A program made the position numbers and the translations under genes. A stretch of 64,000 bases of DNA from Cadophora sp. MPI-SDFR-AT-0126. Lineage: Eukaryota; Ascomycota; Leotiomycetes; Helotiales; Ploettnerulaceae. The notes beneath the pieces are model-generated. The model had not been told where the DNA came from and ran no database searches. It was given only the letters and a program-made list of their open reading frames with translations. Each line of letters opens with the position of its first letter. Positions within the stretch are counted from its first letter, which is position 1. The stretch covers positions 1,240,001-1,304,000 of the forward strand of contig JAGMVK010000011.1 in assembly GCA_020747065.1 (NCBI GenBank). Reading direction: 5' to 3'. Below, in pieces: positions 61,018 to 64,000 of this stretch.

Positions 61018-62716
61018 CCTGAAGTCGTGCTTAGGCCACGATTTTCATTGATCAATGGTCGACTTTGTTTGTTGATCTCAAGTCGGATGTTCTTGATATG
61101 TGATTTAGTGTCTAAACCGTTTGGAACATTACAATGGGGCAGCTCGCAGCTGCAGCGTCTTGATTATTTCCTCAAACTCGCTTTTTCGGGCAGACTTCAG
61201 CGAGCTTTCTGTCAGAGTGACCCTGAATGAGGGAATCTTCCCCGCGAAACCCCTCAGCCCCAGACTTTTAGTGCAAGCCATCCCCACTGTTCACCAAGAC
61301 TTTGCCTGACTCTCGAAAGTGGGATGGATGTTTCTTGGTTCTACCCTTCTAGGACAAATTTAGGGAGACGAAAATCTACAACAAGTTTGAGAGAGCTATT
61401 TTGGTTTGGTTGGCATGCAGGATTTCATGAATCGCTTTCTTGTGTGGTCGCTGTTCTAGTCAACTAAGGTAATGTATTTGGGCGCTGTAACTGTTTTCCC
61501 CCACAGCAGTAAGGTCCCTAGGTTGCCCGAAGTTTATCCACAGGAGGCCATGGAAACCACTTCTGGATCCCGCTTCCTCAAAGATTGGAGAAGTAAACTC
61601 GCTCCTAAATCAGACACGTCAAACGCATCACATTCAAGTCTTCATACCCTAGACTGAAGAACTGTCACCTTGTTCAGTTGCCAGAAGAAGAGTTGGCATT
61701 GGTCTAGCTGTATGAGTACCGCCCGCTCGTATCGACTATGCGTATGACGTTCCAAGTTTATGGCTCTAAATTCAACTAAAGTTTACGCATTCAATTGTCT
61801 CTTATTGGATGGGAGAGGCATGGTTGAGCACATATGTTTCCCCTCGCCATTCCGGCCATTCGTAAGACTGACTGACTCGACCTGATGACTTCTCCGAAAC
61901 TACGTATATCACACAATAGCTACGTTCAATTAAGTCGATATTAGATATAACCGAAACAGCTTACCTTCCATTAGTCGATTTTACTATTACCGATCCATAG
62001 TTGTGGCTCTTGGACTGTGATGATAGGTAACCAGGGTCAGAGGGATGTTAAATGAGTTAAGCGAACCTTAAAAAGGAGCTTTTCACAGTTTCTGCTTCTT
62101 CAATCTCTTGATTAGGTTGAGAACTCCAGGCTATGAAATATCTAGATATTTCACAGTATTCAAAGCTCGTTTCGATGTTCCGATGCTGAAAAGTATCCCC
62201 GCCTCGATAATTAGAGCAAAGGTTGCGTAGGAAACTATTCTCCAGAGGCAGCTTCACAAGGTGAAACATTACTTACCTTTCTCCATTCACCGCAAACCAA
62301 CATCTGGAACAGGTGAATGACACAGCGTAAGTATCTGGTAGAGAGAACATTTGAGCTTTGGGAAATAACCATCTTTGAGGCGAATTACACCGCACACCCG
62401 TTCTTTCCCTCTCCTCATTTACGGATATTTTGAAACGGCTTTCCCGTCAGTTTATGCGAAAACGAAATCAAAACGAAAAAAACACCACCAAACACTCTGT
62501 ACCTCAGATACTTCAGGAGGCCACGTTACCTGGGCGCGGTCAATTATATCCGTATCAACAGCGTTCTCTCACAACTTTCCATCATTGTGATTACGCTTCA
62601 CTTTACATCTGCTTCTTCACCTTTCGATACTGATATCAGCCAACATTTATTCAACTGGGGCATCAGATCCTCAGCATTCAGGCGCGTTTCTGTTGCAGGC
62701 TCAGTGGCGCTCTTCC
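61018..62716. other. divergent intergenic region
   Basis: About 1.7 kb between GH115 (minus) and the right-edge gene (plus). An acceptor-like TTCTGTTGCAG ends near 62700 and the frame behind it is open back to about 62590, so an upstream exon of the right-edge gene may lie here. Confidence 0.4.
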
Positions 62717-64000
62717 ATGCTTCAGGCAATCAATGTACCACAGCCATATATTACAATGAACCAACCAGAATGCACCAAAGCCCCTGAGCAGGAAACAACC
62801 AATGGCTTGAATGCGACCGCGATTTTACGTGCCAGACTGGCCGAAAATAGGAAATTGAGAGAGCATTCTCCTTTCTCGTCACCAAGGGCAATGTCCTTAT
62901 CAGACGGTTCTTCCTATTTGTTCGGTTCTGCTGACACAATCAACGATCTGGTATCTCTCAGAAACGAAGTCCAGATGATGAGAACGCAAATAGAGAAGGA
63001 TGCAGAGGTTGCCAGAACCTTGGAGAAGAAGCGTGCTGAGGACTCGGAAACCATCAAGAACTTACTGCAAGTGGTTTTGACAAAGCTGAGTGACAAGGGG
63101 ACACGATCAGTCAGCGAAGGTGAAAGTCTACCGCAAGATGACAATCGATATCTAGAGAAAGCGGATGGTGGATCTCTTATGAGCACAGAGCTAGAGCAGA
63201 CGTCCAGCAGCGAAGTTAAAGATCTGCAACATGGCCACGACCAAGGTCCAAAATCATCAGCAACAGAATCTTCGGCAAACCCAAAGCTAGGGGGATTTGC
63301 CCATCTACGATTCGAAAGTTTACAGCACAGGGTCGAGCACCACAGCAGAGATGCAGAAACGGTATCCTCGGAAGCACAAGACTTAGAAGAAGTTCCCTTT
63401 ACTCGGGTCGAGCTCTCAGAATGCAACCAGGAGCAGCATCCTAAGCAAGCAAGAAAAGAATACTCCACAAGCTCAGGTTCAACAATAAAGTCAAATGCCC
63501 GACTTGAAACTTCACAGATCGACCGGCATCCGAAGCAAGCAACAGCAAAATCGACTTCAAGTTCAGCGCTGGGGAAGCGTTCTAGCACTGGAGACGAACA
63601 TCCATGGTCCGACCTTGAGCAGCCTACGAAGCATACAAGAACCCAATATTCTACTGGCTTGCAAGCGTGTGACGAGATAGACACTGATGAAGGTATACAA
63701 GCCCGCGAAACTACCAAGAAGATATTGCCAATGTCGACACCACAGCAAGCTTGTAAACCTACTCCAGCTCACTTGCAGAAAACTTCTCTTCCGGTCACTA
63801 GACAAAGAACGGCAAATCTGGCACGCAAGAGCGCAAGACAGACTCGAAATTCAAACAAAGATGCAGAGATGCAGCCAATCGATACTGGTATTCGCAAGAG
63901 AACGAGAGACAGGTCCGATCTATGGTTGGTATCAGAGCAGGGAGCCCTCATCCAAGTCATGAACGAAGAGAGGAAGCGCTTCAAAGGCACGGCCGCGCCT
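62717..64000 (+). CDS. unrecognised protein with short coiled coil, 3' truncated by window end
   Basis: The frame is open from ATG 62717 through base 64000 with no stop (428 codons), so it runs off the window. A second in-frame ATG is at 62756; an upstream exon is possible. The N-terminal part has TAILRARLAENRKLREHS and a coiled-coil helix (NDLVSLRNEVQMMRTQIEKDAEVARTLEKKRAED, then TIKNLLQVVLTKLS). The middle is Ser/Glu/Gln-rich and contains a loose repeat: HPKQARKE, HPKQATAKS, QPTKHTRTQ. The last part is basic (ARKSARQTRNSN, GIRKRTRDRSDLW). No known domain is seen; a nuclear protein is a guess from the basic patches. Confidence 0.6.
   Translation, partial: MLQAINVPQPYITMNQPECTKAPEQETTNGLNATAILRARLAENRKLREHSPFSSPRAMSLSDGSSYLFGSADTINDLVSLRNEVQMMRTQIEKDAEVARTLEKKRAEDSETIKNLLQVVLTKLSDKGTRSVSEGESLPQDDNRYLEKADGGSLMSTELEQTSSSEVKDLQHGHDQGPKSSATESSANPKLGGFAHLRFESLQHRVEHHSRDAETVSSEAQDLEEVPFTRVELSECNQEQHPKQARKEYSTSSGSTIKSNARLETSQIDRHPKQATAKSTSSSALGKRSSTGDEHPWSDLEQPTKHTRTQYSTGLQACDEIDTDEGIQARETTKKILPMSTPQQACKPTPAHLQKTSLPVTRQRTANLARKSARQTRNSNKDAEMQPIDTGIRKRTRDRSDLWLVSEQGALIQVMNEERKRFKGTAAP

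Overview
The window looks like chromosomal DNA of a filamentous ascomycete (Pezizomycotina). The evidence is short genes split by roughly 45-150 nt GT-AG introns with CTAAC-like branch sites, a fungal Zn2Cys6 regulator, a fungal-type SLATT protein, secreted CBM1-tagged plant-cell-wall enzymes, and conserved eukaryotic genes (BBP/SF1, Sec39, Nnf1, a complex I twin-CX9C subunit). A Leotiomycetes-like source is only an impression. No tRNA, rRNA, transposon or CRISPR array was seen. Exon joins below were made by hand from splice signals, and each accepted multi-exon model keeps an open frame whose exon lengths sum to a multiple of three.

Layout. 0-1.6 kb: C-terminal part of a probable Ark1/Prk1 (NAK) kinase, cut by the left edge. 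2.1-3.4 kb: a decayed protein kinase pseudogene. 4.3-5.2 kb: a low-complexity gene broken at a 15-G homopolymer. 7-10.7 kb: a GT8-like glycosyltransferase, a MAPEG protein and a DUF829/TMEM53-like hydrolase. 12-17.2 kb: a 1706-aa coiled-coil protein. 18.5-23 kb: branchpoint-binding protein (BBP/SF1) and a Zn2Cys6 regulator, both on the minus strand. 23.9-28.8 kb: a Ure2-like GST, Sec39, and a complex I CHCH subunit that shares a 181-nt divergent promoter with Sec39. 29.7-32 kb: a conserved protein of unknown function. 34.1-38.5 kb: a Tra2-like RRM protein and a secreted GtaA-type glutaminase. 39.2-41.2 kb: an SDR oxidoreductase and a SLATT two-TM protein, convergent. 43.5-48.9 kb: three secreted carbohydrate-active enzymes (GH76, CE5-CBM1, GH11-CBM1). 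50.2-54.2 kb: a cytochrome-b561-like membrane protein with an Arg/Ser-rich tail, and kinetochore Nnf1. 55.3-61 kb: a PH-domain protein and a GH115 alpha-glucuronidase. 62.7 kb to the right edge: an unrecognised partial gene.

Working together: GH11 xylanase, CE5 acetylxylan esterase/cutinase and GH115 alpha-glucuronidase act on the backbone, acetyl groups and methyl-glucuronic acid side groups of glucuronoxylan. GH76 acts on alpha-1,6-mannan. GH11 and CE5 each have an upstream GGCTAAA (XlnR/Xyr1-type) motif, so part of 43-61 kb may form a loose xylan-degradation group. The remaining genes are mostly housekeeping. The least understood items are the SLATT protein, the 684-aa conserved protein, the giant coiled-coil protein, the SR-tailed b561 protein and the right-edge ORF.
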